From positions 7,370,530 to 7,434,529 of the forward strand of contig CAXKWD010000006.1 of NCBI GenBank assembly GCA_964059195.1: DNA of 64,000 bases. The letters are read 5' to 3'. Shown piece by piece: positions 40,128 to 52,613 of the stretch. The DNA is from Ectobius pallidus. Lineage: Eukaryota > Arthropoda > Insecta > Blattodea > Ectobiidae. The position numbers and the translations under genes were made by a program. Under the pieces are notes generated by a model. The model was not told the DNA's origin, did not search any database, and worked only from the letters and a program-made list of their open reading frames with translations. Each line of letters begins with the position of its first letter. The first letter of the stretch is position 1.

Positions 40128-40562
40128 CTGTCTTGCCTTCAATCGGCAGCAGCGCCACAACAGCTTGGGTCTTACTGGCAGAACCGGAGTTCAAGAATGA
40201 AACCTTCAGGACACCTTTAACTAAACCAGAAAATGTGAACAGCATAGTGTTTCTTGGCAGCGCAAACGGATTGATTCCTGCCACTTTGACAAATGAATGG
40301 TTCGGGCGAAAAGTTAACGGTTTGTTTTGCACTGCTTGTTTTTTAGTTGGATCAGTGCTCACTGCTTTCAGTAGTCCCAACTCCAACAGCATGTTGATGA
40401 GTGCGTTTCATACTTGGCTGCTGTACAGGCGCAAACAGTATATTTGGGCCTGTATTTGTAACCAAAACAGTGGACGTAAGGCTGAGAGGGGTGCTCAGCG
40501 TCCTCAAAGCCATTGTTTCCAGGCCACAGTTTTTATCATCTTACTCGCTGGAACCTCTCAGT
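40128..40562 (+). pseudogene. Sugar transporter (Tret1-like) pseudo-exon, unit 1
   Basis: Encodes part of a major facilitator sugar transporter: FLGSANGLIPATLTNEWFGR is transmembrane helix 2 and motif A (x-x-x-G-R-K). It is followed by a hydrophobic helix (FCTACFLVGSVLTAF) and, in a shifted frame, RFILGCCTGANSIFGPVFV and VRLRGVLSVLKAIVS, including the R-G of the next loop. The frame breaks at GATGAGTGCGTTTC (near 40397). The 3' splice site present in other units (TTTTCAG) is TTTTCAA here. Closest in style to insect facilitated trehalose transporters. Confidence 0.65.
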
Positions 40563-40704
40563 GTATATATAACATTGCTGCAGTAAATGCCTTAAGAACA
40601 AAACACACAATGCAAACTTTAGCACGGCATTGAACATTCGAAACAAAGCAAACTTCAGTAGCTTTCATGAATATAACTTCAGTATTTAGTTTGCTTGGTG
40701 CATT

Positions 40705-40905
40705 GGCTGCAAACCGTAAAAATCGACGTAGACGATGGTGGGTTCATCCCCAATCAAGGAGACTTCCAGAAACTGTTAACTGAAACGAGGGATCATGATC
40801 CACTGCAATTTCAAAAGTACATGAGGATAAGTCCAGAACAATTTGCTAACTTTAGTTCCTCCCTTCCCTGTTACCTGAAGCCCTTCGCCTCTGCATGGTG
40901 TTAAG
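40705..40905 (+). pseudogene. Harbinger transposase N-terminal fragment, unit 1
   Basis: A basic run and RRRRWWVHPQSRRLPE, then (shifted) LLTETRDHDPLQFQKYMRIS and PEQFANF: the W-hP … yfRMs-e-F signature of Harbinger transposases. One frameshift near 40765; no catalytic domain. Confidence 0.65.
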
Positions 40906-41792
40906 GAAGGTCAATTTCAAATAAGACATTGCAAAAATAACAGGCAGAAGTCCCCCATAGCACTATCCGCCACTGAAACGACACACGGGATATTGTATGA
41001 CCAGACACCATTATACACAAAGAAGACCGCTGGTGACGTAGAAGAATAAAAGAAGACTGGGAAATCGCCAGGCACCCCAACAACATAAATGGGGATAAGG
41101 CATTACAAATCAATTTGGCCTGGAGTGTTTTGTTTACTACAGATAGGCCATTCAACGTCAGACAACCAAAAATGCGCCTGCAGACCTCATGCGCACTAGC
41201 ACAGGGGGTGGGCCAGAGTGAAAGTTCACTGAGGACGACCGATTAGTCTTTGCGATACTGGGCGAGGATAGCACTAATGTCCAAGGGCTCGGTATCGCTC
41301 GGCGACCTGTGGGAAGAACATCATCCCACAACTAGTGTCTCTGCCTGTTTTGGAGCAGAGTGAGATGGCAGTGCTCCTGCCATTGTGTCTGCTGATGCAG
41401 TTGCGGCACCAAGTCCCTCGCAGGTCACGGAGGTGTACTTGCAGATGTCAGACTGGTAGGTAATTTTTTGAATTCATGTTAACTTTATGAATCCCTGAAT
41501 TCCTGGCCCATGACAGCATCTAGTAGCAGTGATCAGACACTTCAAGGCTGCGTTCGGGAGCTCGCTTTCAGCACTAAAAGCGTGCTTTGGCCGTTCGGGG
41601 AGACACTTCACAGTGCTGTGAGCGCGTATGTGACTTCATGGTTTGAAAGCGTTTGACGTCACCGCTCGTGCTAACAACGCTTTTTCTGGAGAGGTGAGGC
41701 ACGAGATGCTACAGACGCTATTAGCGATTTCATTGGTCACGGAGCGTTGTCTGCTGTAGGTTTATCGTAAAGTTTAGGACCACGTTTTGACC

Positions 41793-42983
41793 ATGGCAGA
41801 GCAGTGCAGTGTTCGAGTTTCTTTAAGCTGCCCAGATGGAAGGGTTTGCGACATTTTGTTGTGTGCAGCAGATGCTGAGCGGTGTGCAAAGGGTAAGTAG
41901 AGAGTTTGCGTTAAATAAATATTTTATTGTCGTTAGGCAAATTCTGCAATGGACAACGGTAGAGGTAGAGAAGTTATGTTGCTTCCCATTCGTTTTCCCA
42001 ATATTTGAGCCTATAACTTTACTGGCTCCACCCGCTGCTATGAAAATTCCTCTAATAATAGTGTTAGGAAATGAATTTAATAAATATGAGCCATATGTTG
42101 CTTGCAAGTCAGCAAGTGTAGTGTTTACATCTCGGGTAAGGGACACGTGTTGTTATAACTCTCCTTGGCTCACCTGTTTTTAATAAAATTATCCTAATGA
42201 TAGTGCAGTGTTAGAAAATGTGGTGTTTAAATCTGGGGTAAGCGCCATATGTTGCCGACCTGTTGATTGTTTGAAAACAATGCCATGAAACCTGCACTGG
42301 GGTTTTGAGATGTATTATTTGTTTAACCAAATTCATATTGTAGGATTGTACTACACAGTTCAGTGCACTGCATGTGTACAATCACAAGCTACAAATTAAT
42401 GCTTATTATTGCAATTTTTTCAGATCTGCAGTTTGCCAACCGTATCCTTGAGATTGCGACTGCAGAGACACCCCCAGCTCAAATTATTGAGGATTCTGAA
42501 CCTACTACTTGTGTGGCCAGCAACCCCAGCAGTGCGAGTAGCAGCTGCACCCCAGAAGCTGTGAAAGATGAGGGGGCAGGTGTCTTCAAGTGGTCCCATG
42601 CTGTGGTCCTGCTTTTAGTGGAGACATATAAAGTACACGAGGGGAGTCTTCACTCTGGGAAGACCTCTCAGAAGAAGGTTTGGGAGAAGGTCTCTCGCAC
42701 AATGAACGAGAATGGCCATATGGCGTCGGGTCCCCAATGCATGTCTAAGTTCAGTGGCATGAAGAGGACATTCAAAGCCATCAGTGACCACAACTCTAAG
42801 TCTGCCAACAATCCTAGATCGTGGCCTTACTTAGAGTTGATGCAGTCGCTGTTGGGTGAACATCCCTTCATGGAACCTCCTGCGTTATTCTCATCTACCT
42901 GTGACAGGGACAGGATGAGGACAACCTGTGAGCCCAGTGCACCAATAGAACATAATATTATCAGTAAGGCAGTATATTTTTAG
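41793..42983 (+). CDS. Two-exon trihelix/Myb-like gene, unit 1
   Basis: Exon 1 is 41793-41892 (33 codons plus one base; MAEQCSVRVSLSCPDGRVCD) with a strong GTAAGT donor. Exon 2 starts at 42424 after a long pyrimidine tract and CAG, in matching phase. The domain GVFKWSHAVVLLLVETYKVH, SGKTSQKKVWEKVSRTM, SGPQCMSKFSGMKRTFKAIS is a trihelix/Myb-like DNA-binding fold with three spaced Trp/aromatic helices. It is followed by SWPYLELMQSLLGEHPFMEP, also typical of Harbinger accessory proteins. The stop (42981-42983) lies beyond the unit border, in the first bases of unit 2. A GTAAGG at 42964 could instead be a donor. Confidence 0.72.
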
Positions 42984-43732
42984 TTAACCTAGCGCGACAT
43001 CTACTTTGCATGTAATAAAGGCATAAAATTGCATCTCCATAGCACTGTTGAATCATAACACCAAGTTCTTAGTAGCTGCTGTTTACTTTTCACTCATTTG
43101 CTTTCTGCTCGAGACACCAAGTTACTTACTAATGGCGGGTAAAACCCGCGAAGTGGTGAAAACGCTTTGCTTCCCCAGAGGAAGTTTAATAATCTCAGAA
43201 AAATCATAAACATCGGTGTTTGTAGAGAAAAAAATTACCTCTGGAACAAACTGAAGTCTTTGGGAACAAAATCTACCTTCGTTGATCTTTGTATATGTTC
43301 TTCACTCTGGGCAACTTGCCATTTAACAGGATTGAACGGTTTGAGAGCATACTTCAGGTCCTTGCCTGAAAAATCGGCTAACAGTATTTCCCCTGTGCCC
43401 ATAGCGATGATCTCGGCACAGCTTGTGGGGTCTGTGTTGTCAAAGATGCAGGAGGGCATCGCATAGCAATATGCGCCCAGGCCGTGATAGTAACATGTGT
43501 AGCGAATCTCGCCGTATGTTTGCGGGTGGCAAACAGCGGTCTTATATCAGAGACAGTGGACCTGTTTGCCATGTGTTTTCTGATTGTGAGCGTTGTTGAA
43601 GACGATGCTGGACTGTGCCATTGTGCTGATGATGTCGGCAACCTTCAAAGAAGAAACCTGCGAATTATGCTTCTCCATCGTCACGATTACTTCTTATAGA
43701 TTTTCCTTTATATTTGCGGTTTAAGATATAAG

Positions 43733-44058
43733 AGGGTTATTTAACTCGAACTGACAACACTGCTATGATGGGAGTGTCGTGCGGATAGGAGACAAATGAC
43801 TCACGTAGTGTGTTCCGTGGATGTATACGAGTCAGTGCAACACTGCTGCGGTCCCATAGTACGGTGTGTGTGGCGAGTAGACAGTGTTAAAGTGAGTGTT
43901 GTGTGAAATACCACCCTAATGCAATGTTCACACCTCCAGAACACCGTGTGTTTATCAAATTCCAGGTGGCACGAGGGCTAAATGCTAGAGCGATTCACAG
44001 AGGATTAGTCGAGACCTGTGGTGAGGCTGCTCTAACATATCGGACAGTGGTGAGATTG
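43733..44058 (+). pseudogene. Mariner transposase N-terminal fragment, unit 2
   Basis: A leader and an ORF (43903 onward) with PPEHRVFIKFQVARGLNARA, IHRGLVETCGEAALTYRTVV, the helix-turn-helix start of Mos1/mariner-type transposases. It is cut off before the second helix-turn-helix, where array sequence shared with unit 1 resumes (CTATTGTATAAGCC). Only the first about 50 residues of the transposase remain. Confidence 0.7.
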
Positions 44059-44135
44059 TTTCCCTATTGTATAAGCCTCCTTAATTTCCCCATAACCAAT
44101 TTCGTATCATAAGCCACAAAATTGCTCATTTTCAG

Positions 44136-44577
44136 CTGTTTTGCCTTCAATCGACAGCAGTGCCACAACAGCTTGGGTCTTACTGGCAGAACCAGAGTTC
44201 AAGAATGAAACCTTGACGACACCTTTAACTAAACCAGAAAGGCAATCTGTGAACAGCATAGTGTTTCTTGGCAGTGCAATCGGATTGATTCCTGCTACTG
44301 CGATAAATGAATGGTTCGGGCGAAAAGTTAATGGTTTGTTTTGCACTGCCTGTTTTTTAGTTGGATCAGTACTCACTGCTTTCAGTAGTCCCAACTCCTA
44401 TAGCATGTTGATGAGTGCGTTTCATACTTGGCTGCTGTACAGGCGCAAACAGTATATTTGGGCCTGTATTTGTAACCAAAACAGTGGACGTAAGGCTGAG
44501 AGGGGTGCTCAGCGTCCTCAAAGCCATTGTTTCCAGCGCCACAGTTTTTATCATCTTACTCGCTGGAACCTCTCAGT
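44136..44577 (+). pseudogene. Sugar transporter pseudo-exon, unit 2
   Basis: As in unit 1 but with an intact acceptor (CTCATTTTCAG, ending at 44135) and a GTATAT donor-like site at 44578. Two extra codons (RQ of KPERQSVN) compared with unit 1. The two-base loss near 44411 shifts the frame as in units 1 and 3-5. Confidence 0.65.
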
Positions 44578-44719
44578 GTATATATAACATTGCTGCAGTA
44601 AATGCCTTAAGAACAAAACACACAATGCAAACTTTAGCACGGCATTGAACATTCGAAACAAAGCAAACTTCAGTAGCTTTCATGAATATAACTTCAGTAT
44701 TTAGTTTGCTTGGTGCATT

Positions 44720-44920
44720 GGCTGCAAACCGTAAAAATCGACGTAGACGATGGTGGGTTCATCCCCAATCAAGGAGACTTCCAGAATCTGTTAACTGAAA
44801 CGAGGGATCATGATCCACTGCAATTTCAGAAGTACATGAGGATGAGTCCAGAACGATTTGCTAACTTTAGTTCCTCCCTTCCCCGTTACCTGAAGCCCTT
44901 CGCCTCTGCATGGTGTTAAG
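44720..44920 (+). pseudogene. Harbinger transposase N-terminal fragment, unit 2
   Basis: Same fragment as unit 1, with the units 2-5 variants (AGAATCTG, GAGGATGAG) and a private change giving SPERFANF. Confidence 0.65.
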
Positions 44921-45807
44921 GAAGGTCAATTTCAAATAAGACATTCCAAAAATAACAGGCAGAAGTCCCCCATAGCACTATCCGCCACTGAAATGACACA
45001 CGGGATATTGTATGACCAGACACCATTATACACAAAGAAGACCGCTGGTGACGTAGAAGAATAAAAGAAGACTGGGAAATCGCCAGGCACCCCAACAACA
45101 TAAATGGGGATAAGGCATTACAAATCAATTTGGCCTGGAGTGTTTTGTTTACTACAGATAGGCCATTCAACGTCAGACAACCAAAAATGCGCCTGCAGAC
45201 CTCATGCGCACTAGCACAGGGGGTGGGCCAGAGTGAAAGTTCACTGAGGACGACCGATTAGTCTTTGCGATACTGGGCGAGGATAGCACTAATGTCCAAG
45301 GGCTCGGTATCGCTCGGCGACCTGTGGGAAGAACATCATCCCACAACTAGTGTCTCTGCCTGTTTTGGAGCAGAGTGAGGTGGCAGTGCTCCTGCCATTG
45401 TGTCTGCTGATGCAGTTGCGGCACCAAGTCCCTCGCAGGTCACGGAGGTGTACTTGCAGATGTCAAACTGGTAGGTAATTTTTTGAATTCATGTTAACTT
45501 TATGAATCCCTGAATTCCTGGCCCATGACAGCATCTAGTAGCAGTGATCAGACACTTCAAGGCTGCGTTCGGGAGCTCGCTTTCAGCACTAAAAGCGTGC
45601 TTTGGCCGTTCGGGGAGACACTTCACAGTGCTGTGAGCACGTATGTGACTTCATGGTTTGAAAGCGTTTGACGTCACCGCTCGTGCTAACAACGCTTTTT
45701 CTGGAGAGGTGTGGCACGAGATGCTACAGACGCTATTAGCGATTTCATTGGTCACGGAGCGTTGTCTGCTGTAGGTTTATCGTAAAGTTTAGGACCACGT
45801 TTTGACC

Positions 45808-46998
45808 ATGGCAGAGCAGTGCAGTGTTCGAGTTTCTTTAAGCTGCCCAGATGGAAGGGTTTGCGACGTTTTGTTGTGTGCAGCAGATGCTGAGCGGTGT
45901 GCAAAGGGTAAGTAGAGAGTTTGCGTTAAATAAATATTTTATTGTCGTTAGGCCAATTCTGCAATGGACAACGGTAGAGGTAGAGAAGTTATGTTGCTTC
46001 CCATTCGTTTTCCTAATATTTGAGCCTATAACTTTACTGTCTCCACCCGCTGCTATGAAAATTCCTCTAATAATAGTGTTAGGAAATGAATTTAATAAAT
46101 ATGAGCCATATGTTGCTTGCAAGTCAGCAAGTGTAGTGTTTACATCTCGGGTAAGGGACACGTGTTGTTATAACTCTCCTTGGCTCACCTGTTTTTAATA
46201 AAATTATCCTAATGATAGTGCAGTGTTAGAAAATGTGGTGTTTAAATCTGGGGTAAGCGCCATATGTTGCCGACCTGTTGATTGTTTGAAAACAATGCCA
46301 TGAAACCTGCACTGGGGTTTTGAGATGTATTATTTGTTTAACCAAATTCATATTGTAGGATTGTACTACACAGTTCAGTGCACTGCATGTGTACAATCAC
46401 AAGCTACAAATTAATGCTTATTATTGCAATTTTTTCAGATCTGCAGTTTGCCAACCGTATCCTTGAGATTGCGACTGCAGAGACACCCCCAGCTCAAATT
46501 ATTGAGGATTCTGAACCTACTACTTGTGTGGCCAGCAACCCCAGCAGTGCGAGTAGCAGCTGCACCCCAGAAGCTGTGAAAGATGAGGGGGCAGGTGTCT
46601 TCAAGTGGTCCCATGCTGTGGTCCTGCTTTTAGTGGAGACATATAAAGTACACGAGGGGAGTCTTCACTCTGGGAAGACCTCTCAGAAGAAGGTGTGGGA
46701 GAAGGTCTCTCGCGCAATGAACGAGAATGGCCATATGGTGTCGGGTCCCCAATGCATGTCTAAGTTCAGTGGCATGAAGAGGGCATTCAAAGCCATCAGT
46801 GAACACAACTCTAAGTCTGCCAACAATCCTAGATCGTGGCCTTACTTAGAGTTGATGCAGTCGCTGTTGGGTGAACATCCCTTCATGGAACCTCCTGCGT
46901 TATTCTCATCTACCTGTGACAGGGACAGGATGAGGACAACCTGTGAGCCCAGTGCACCAATAGAACATAATATTATCAGTAAGGCAGTATATTTTTAG
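45808..46998 (+). CDS. Two-exon trihelix/Myb-like gene, unit 2
   Basis: Exon 1 is 45808-45907, exon 2 from 46439, stop at 46996-46998 supplied by unit 3. It differs from unit 1 by a few residues (VCDVLL for VCDILL; SRAMNENGHMVSG for SRTMNENGHMASG; KRAFKAISEH for KRTFKAISDH). Splice sites and frame intact. Confidence 0.72.
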
Positions 46999-47750
46999 TT
47001 AACCTAGCGCGACATCTACTTTGCATGTAATAAAGGCATAAAATTGCATCTCCATAGCACTGTTGAATCATAACACCAAGTTCTTAGTAGCTGCTGTTTA
47101 CTTTTCACTCATTTGCTTTCTGCTCGAGACACCAAGTTACTTACTAATGGCGGGTAAAACCCGCGAAGTGGTGAAAACGCTTTGCTTCCCCAGAGGAAGT
47201 TTAATAATCTCAGAAAAATCATACACATTGGTGTTTGTAGAGAAATAAATTACCTCTGGGTCAAACTGAAGTCTTTGGGAACCAAATCTACCTTCGTTGA
47301 TCTTTGTATATGTTCTTCACTCTGGGCAACTTGCCATTTAACAGGATTGAACGGTTTGAGAGCATACTTCAGGTCCTTGCCTGAAAAATCGGCTAACAGT
47401 ATTTCCCCTGTGCCCATAGCGATGATCTCGGCACAGCTTGTGGGGTCTGTGTTGTCAAAGATGCAGGAGGGCAGCATCGCATAGCAATATGCGCCCAGGC
47501 CGTGATAGTAACATGTGTAGCGAATCTCGCCGTATGTTTGCGGGTGGCAAACAGCGGTCTTATATCAGAGACAGTGGACCTGTTTGCCATGTGTTTTCTG
47601 ATTGTGAGCGTTGTTGAAGACGATGCTGGACTGTGCCATTGTGTTGATGATGTCGGCAACCTTCAAAGAAGAAACCTGCGAATTATGCTTCTCCATCGTC
47701 ACGATTACTTCTTATAGATTTTCCTTTATATTTGCGGTTTAAGATATAAG

Positions 47751-48076
47751 AGGGTTATTTAACTCGAACTGACAACACTGCTATGATGGGAGTGTCGTGC
47801 GGATAGGAGACAAATGACTCACGTAGTGTGTTCCGTGGATGTATACGAGTCAGTGCAACACTGCTGCGGTCCCATAGTACGGTGTGTGTGGCGAGTAGAC
47901 AGTGTTAAAGTGAGTGTTGTGTGAAATACCGCCCTAATGCAATGTTCACGCATCCAGAACACCGTGTGTTTATCAAATTCCAGGTGGCACGAGAGCGAAA
48001 TGCTCGAGCGATTCACAGAGGATTAGTCGAGACCTGTGGTGAGGCTGCTCTAACATATCGGACAGTGGTGAGATTG
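47751..48076 (+). pseudogene. Mariner transposase N-terminal fragment, unit 3
   Basis: As in unit 2 with small changes (HPEHRVFIKFQVARERNARA). This version (GAGAGCGAAATGCTCGAG) is shared by units 3-6. Confidence 0.7.
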
Positions 48077-48153
48077 GTTCGCTATTGTATAAGCCTCCTT
48101 AATTTCCCCATAACCAATTTCGTATTATAAGCCACAAAATTGCTCATTTTCAG

Positions 48154-48595
48154 CGGTTTTGCCTTCAATCGGCAGCAGTGCCACAACAGCTTGTGTCTTA
48201 CTGGCAGAACCAGAGTTCAAGAATGAAACCTTGACGACACCTTTAACTAAACCAGAAAGGCAATCTGTGAACAGCATAGTGTTTCTTGGCAGTGCAATCG
48301 GATTGATTCCTGCTACTGCGATAAATGAATGGTTCGGGCGAAAAGTTAATGGTTTGTTTTGCACTGCCTGTTTTTTAGTTGGATCAGTACTCACTGCTTT
48401 CAGTAGTCCCAACTCCTATAGCATGTTGATGAGTGCGTTTCATACTTGGCTGCTGTACAGGTGCAAACAGTATATTTGGGCCTGTATTTGTAACCAAAAC
48501 AGTGGACGTAAGGCTGAGAGGGGTGCTCAGCGTCCTCAAAGCCATTGTTTCCAGCGCCACAGTTTTTATCATCTTACTCGCTGGAACCTCTCAGT
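48154..48595 (+). pseudogene. Sugar transporter pseudo-exon, unit 3
   Basis: Intact acceptor; same two-base frame lesion as units 1, 2, 4 and 5. Carries the C-to-T change noted for this unit, replacing an Arg codon in the shadow frame. Confidence 0.65.
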
Positions 48596-48737
48596 GTATA
48601 TATAACATTGCTGCAGTAAATGCCTTAAGAACAAAACACACAATGCAAACTTTAGCACGGCATTGAACATTCGAAACAAAGCAAACTTCAGTAGCTTTCA
48701 TGAATATAACTTCAGTATTTAGTTTGCTTGGTGCATT

Positions 48738-48938
48738 GGCTGCAAACCGTAAAAATCGACGTAGACGATGGTGGGTTCATCCCCAATCAAGGAGACTTCC
48801 AGAATCTGTTAACTGAAACGAGGGATCATGATCCACTGCAATTTCAGAAGTACATGAGGATGAGTCCAGAACAATTTGCTAACTTTAGTTCCTCCCTTCC
48901 CCGTTACCTGAAGCCCTTCGCCTCTGCATGGTGTTAAG
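48738..48938 (+). pseudogene. Harbinger transposase N-terminal fragment, unit 3
   Basis: Same as in units 4 and 5 (SPEQFANF). Confidence 0.65.
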
Positions 48939-49825
48939 GAAGGTCAATTTCAAATAAGACATTCCAAAAATAACAGGCAGAAGTCCCCCATAGCACTATC
49001 CGCCACTGAAATGACACACGGGATATTGTATGACCAGACACCATTATACACAAAGAAGACCGCTGGTGACGTAGAAGAATAAAAGAAGACTGGGAAATCG
49101 CCAGGCACCCCAACAACATAAATGGGGATAAGGCATTACAAATCAATTTGGCCTGGAGTGTTTTGTTTACTACAGATAGGCCATTCAACGTCAGACAACC
49201 AAAAATGCGCCTGCAGACCTCATGCGCACTAGCACAGGGGGTGGGCCAGAGTGAAAGTTCACTGAGGACGACCGATTAGTCTTTGCGATACTGGGCGAGG
49301 ATAGCACTAATGTCCAAGGGCTCGGTATCGCTCGGCGACCTGTGGGAAGAACATCATCCCACAACTAGTGTCTCTGCCTGTTTTGGAGCAGAGTGAGGTG
49401 GCAGTGCTCCTGCCATTGTGTCTGCTGATGCAGTTGCGGCACCAAGTCCCTCGCAGGTCACGGAGGTGTACTTGCAGATGTCAAACTGGTAGGTAATTTT
49501 TTGAATTCATGTTAACTTTATGAATCCCTGAATTCCTGGCCCATGACAGCATCTAGTAGCAGTGATCAGACACTTCAAGGCTGCGTTCGGGAGCTCGCTT
49601 TCAGCACTAAAAGCGTGCTTTGGCCGTTCGGGGAGACACTTCACAGTGCTGTGAGCACGTATGTGACTTCATGGTTTGAAAGCGTTTGACGTCACCGCTC
49701 GTGCTAACAACGCTTTTTCTGGAGAGGTGTGGCACGAGATGCTACAGACGCTATTAGCGATTTCATTGGTCACGGAGCGTTGTCTGCTGTAGGTTTATCG
49801 TAAAGTTTAGGACCACGTTTTGACC

Positions 49826-51016
49826 ATGGCAGAGCAGTGCAGTGTTCGAGTTTCTTTAAGCTGCCCAGATGGAAGGGTTTGCGACGTTTTGTTGTGTGCA
49901 GCAGATGCTGAGCGGTGTGCAAAGGGTAAGTAGAGAGTTTGCGTTAAATAAATATTTTATTGTCGTTAGGCCAATTCTGCAATGGACAACGGTAGAGGTA
50001 GAGAAGTTATGTTGCTTCCCATTCGTTTTCCTAATATTTGAGCCTATAACTTTACTGTCTCCACCCGCTGCTATGAAAATTCCTCTAATAATAGTGTTAG
50101 GAAATGAATTTAATAAATATGAGCCATATGTTGCTTGCAAGTCAGCAAGTGTAGTGTTTACATCTCGGGTAAGGGACACGTGTTGTTATAACTCTCCTTG
50201 GCTCACCTGTTTTTAATAAAATTATCCTAATGATAGTGCAGTGTTAGAAAATGTGGTGTTTAAATCTGGGGTAAGCGCCATATGTTGCCGACCTGTTGAT
50301 TGTTTGAAAACAATGCCATGAAACCTGCACTGGGGTTTTGAGATGTATTATTTGTTTAACCAAATTCATATTGTAGGATTGTACTACACAGTTCAGTGCA
50401 CTGCATGTGTACAATCACAAGCTACAAATTAATGCTTATTATTGCAATTTTTTCAGATCTGCAGTTTGCCAACCGTATCCTTGAGATTGCGACTGCAGAG
50501 ACACCCCCAGCTCAAATTATTGAGGATTCTGAACCTACTACTTGTGTGGCCAGCAACCCCAGCAGTGCGAGTAGCAGCTGCACCCCAGAAGCTGTGAAAG
50601 ATGAGGGGGCAGGTGTCTTCAAGTGGTCCCATGCTGTGGTCCTGCTTTTAGTGGAGACATATAAAGTACACGAGGGGAGTCTTCACTCTGGGAAGACCTC
50701 TCAGAAGAAGGTGTGGGAGAAGGTCTCTCGCGCAATGAACGAGAATGGCCATATGGTGTCGGGTCCCCAATGCATGTCTAAGTTCAGTGGCATGAAGAGG
50801 GCATTCAAAGCCATCAGTGAACACAACTCTAAGTCTGCCAACAATCCTAGATCGTGGCCTTACTTAGAGTTGATGCAGTCGCTGTTGGGTGAACATCCCT
50901 TCATGGAACCTCCTGCGTTATTCTCATCTACCTGTGACAGGGACAGGATGAGGACAACCTGTGAGCCCAGTGCACCAATAGAACATAATATTATCAGTAA
51001 GGCAGTATATTTTTAG
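49826..51016 (+). CDS. Two-exon trihelix/Myb-like gene, unit 3
   Basis: Exon 1 is 49826-49925, exon 2 from 50457, stop at 51014-51016 in unit 4. Protein identical to unit 2 on reading. Splice sites intact. Confidence 0.72.
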
Positions 51017-51768
51017 TTAACCTAGCGCGACATCTACTTTGCATGTAATAAAGGCATAAAATTGCATCTCCATAGCACTGTTGAATCATAACACCAAGTT
51101 CTTAGTAGCTGCTGTTTACTTTTCACTCATTTGCTTTCTGCTCGAGACACCAAGTTACTTACTAATGGCGGGTAAAACCCGCGAAGTGGTGAAAACGCTT
51201 TGCTTCCCCAGAGGAAGTTTAATAATCTCAGAAAAATCATACACATTGGTGTTTGTAGAGAAATAAATTACCTCTGGGTCAAACTGAAGTCTTTGGGAAC
51301 CAAATCTACCTTCGTTGATCTTTGTATATGTTCTTCACTCTGGGCAACTTGCCATTTAACAGGATTGAACGGTTTGAGAGCATACTTCAGGTCCTTGCCT
51401 GAAAAATCGGCTAACAGTATTTCCCCTGTGCCCATAGCGATGATCTCGGCACAGCTTGTGGGGTCTGTGTTGTCAAAGATGCAGGAGGGCAGCATCGCAT
51501 AGCAATATGCGCCCAGGCCGTGATAGTAACATGTGTAGCGAATCTCGCCGTATGTTTGCGGGTGGCAAACAGCGGTCTTATATCAGAGACAGTGGACCTG
51601 TTTGCCATGTGTTTTCTGATTGTGAGCGTTGTTGAAGACGATGCTGGACTGTGCCATTGTGTTGATGATGTCGGCAACCTTCAAAGAAGAAACCTGCGAA
51701 TTATGCTTCTCCATCGTCACGATTACTTCTTATAGATTTTCCTTTATATTTGCGGTTTAAGATATAAG

Positions 51769-52094
51769 AGGGTTATTTAACTCGAACTGACAACACTGCT
51801 ATGATGGGAGTGTCGTGCGGATAGGAGACAAATGACTCACGTAGTGTGTTCCGTGGATGTATACGAGTCAGTGCAACACTGCTGCGGTCCCATAGTACGG
51901 TGTGTGTGGCGAGTAGACAGTGTTAAAGTGAGTGTTGTGTGAAATACCGCCCTAATGCAATGTTCACGCATCCAGAACACCGTGTGTTTATCAAATTCCA
52001 GGTGGCACGAGAGCGAAATGCTCGAGCGATTCACAGAGGATTAGTCGAGACCTGTGGTGAGGCTGCTCTAACATATCGGACAGTGGTGAGATTG
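51769..52094 (+). pseudogene. Mariner transposase N-terminal fragment, unit 4
   Basis: Same sequence as unit 3. Confidence 0.7.
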
Positions 52095-52171
52095 GTTCGC
52101 TATTGTATAAGCCTCCTTAATTTCCCCATAACCAATTTCGTATTATAAGCCACAAAATTGCTCATTTTCAG

Positions 52172-52613
52172 CGGTTTTGCCTTCAATCGGCAGCAGTGCC
52201 ACAACAGCTTGTGTCTTACTGGCAGAACCAGAGTTCAAGAATGAAACCTTGACGACACCTTTAACTAAACCAGAAAGGCAATCTGTGAACAGCATAGTGT
52301 TTCTTGGCAGTGCAATCGGATTGATTCCTGCTACTGCGATAAATGAATGGTTCGGGCGAAAAGTTAATGGTTTGTTTTGCACTGCCTGTTTTTTAGTTGG
52401 ATCAGTACTCACTGCTTTCAGTAGTCCCAACTCCTATAGCATGTTGATGAGTGCGTTTCATACTTGGCTGCTGTACAGGCGCAAACAGTATATTTGGGCC
52501 TGTATTTGTAACCAAAACAGTGGACGTAAGGCTGAGAGGGGTGCTCAGCGTCCTCAAAGCCATTGTTTCCAGCGCCACAGTTTTTATCATCTTACTCGCT
52601 GGAACCTCTCAGT
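52172..52613 (+). pseudogene. Sugar transporter pseudo-exon, unit 4
   Basis: As unit 3 but with the ancestral CAGGCGCAAAC. Same frame lesion. Confidence 0.65.

Larger units (their letters stand above)
38555..42956 (+). repeat. Tandem array unit 1 (4,402 bp, most diverged)
   Basis: First copy of the 4-kb unit. It differs from units 2-6 by many substitutions and by holding about 730 bp of AT-rich sequence (about 39330-40055) where the others hold a roughly 330-bp mariner fragment. It contains a minus-strand unknown exon, the transporter pseudo-exon, the Harbinger fragment and the trihelix gene. Confidence 0.93.
42957..46971 (+). repeat. Tandem array unit 2 (4,015 bp)
   Basis: Starts ATTATCAGTAAGG. 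About 99.5% like unit 3; differences cluster in its first 1.2 kb. It lacks the AGC insert of units 3-5 (GAGGGCATCGC at about 43452). The unknown minus-strand exon lies at about 43235-43650. Confidence 0.95.
46972..50989 (+). repeat. Tandem array unit 3 (4,018 bp)
   Basis: Almost identical to units 4 and 5. One private change noticed at about 48472 (CAGGTGCAAAC instead of CAGGCGCAAAC). Unknown minus-strand exon at about 47250-47660. Confidence 0.96.

Noticed and set aside
40901..41155. Minus-strand 84-codon ORF repeated in every array unit
   Set aside because: No recognisable domain, and open frames are expected to recur in near-identical units; not enough support for coding.
41823..42183. 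Opposed 107- and 115-codon ORFs repeated in each array unit
   Set aside because: They span exon 1 and the intron of the trihelix gene; the splice-consistent frame explains the coding part.
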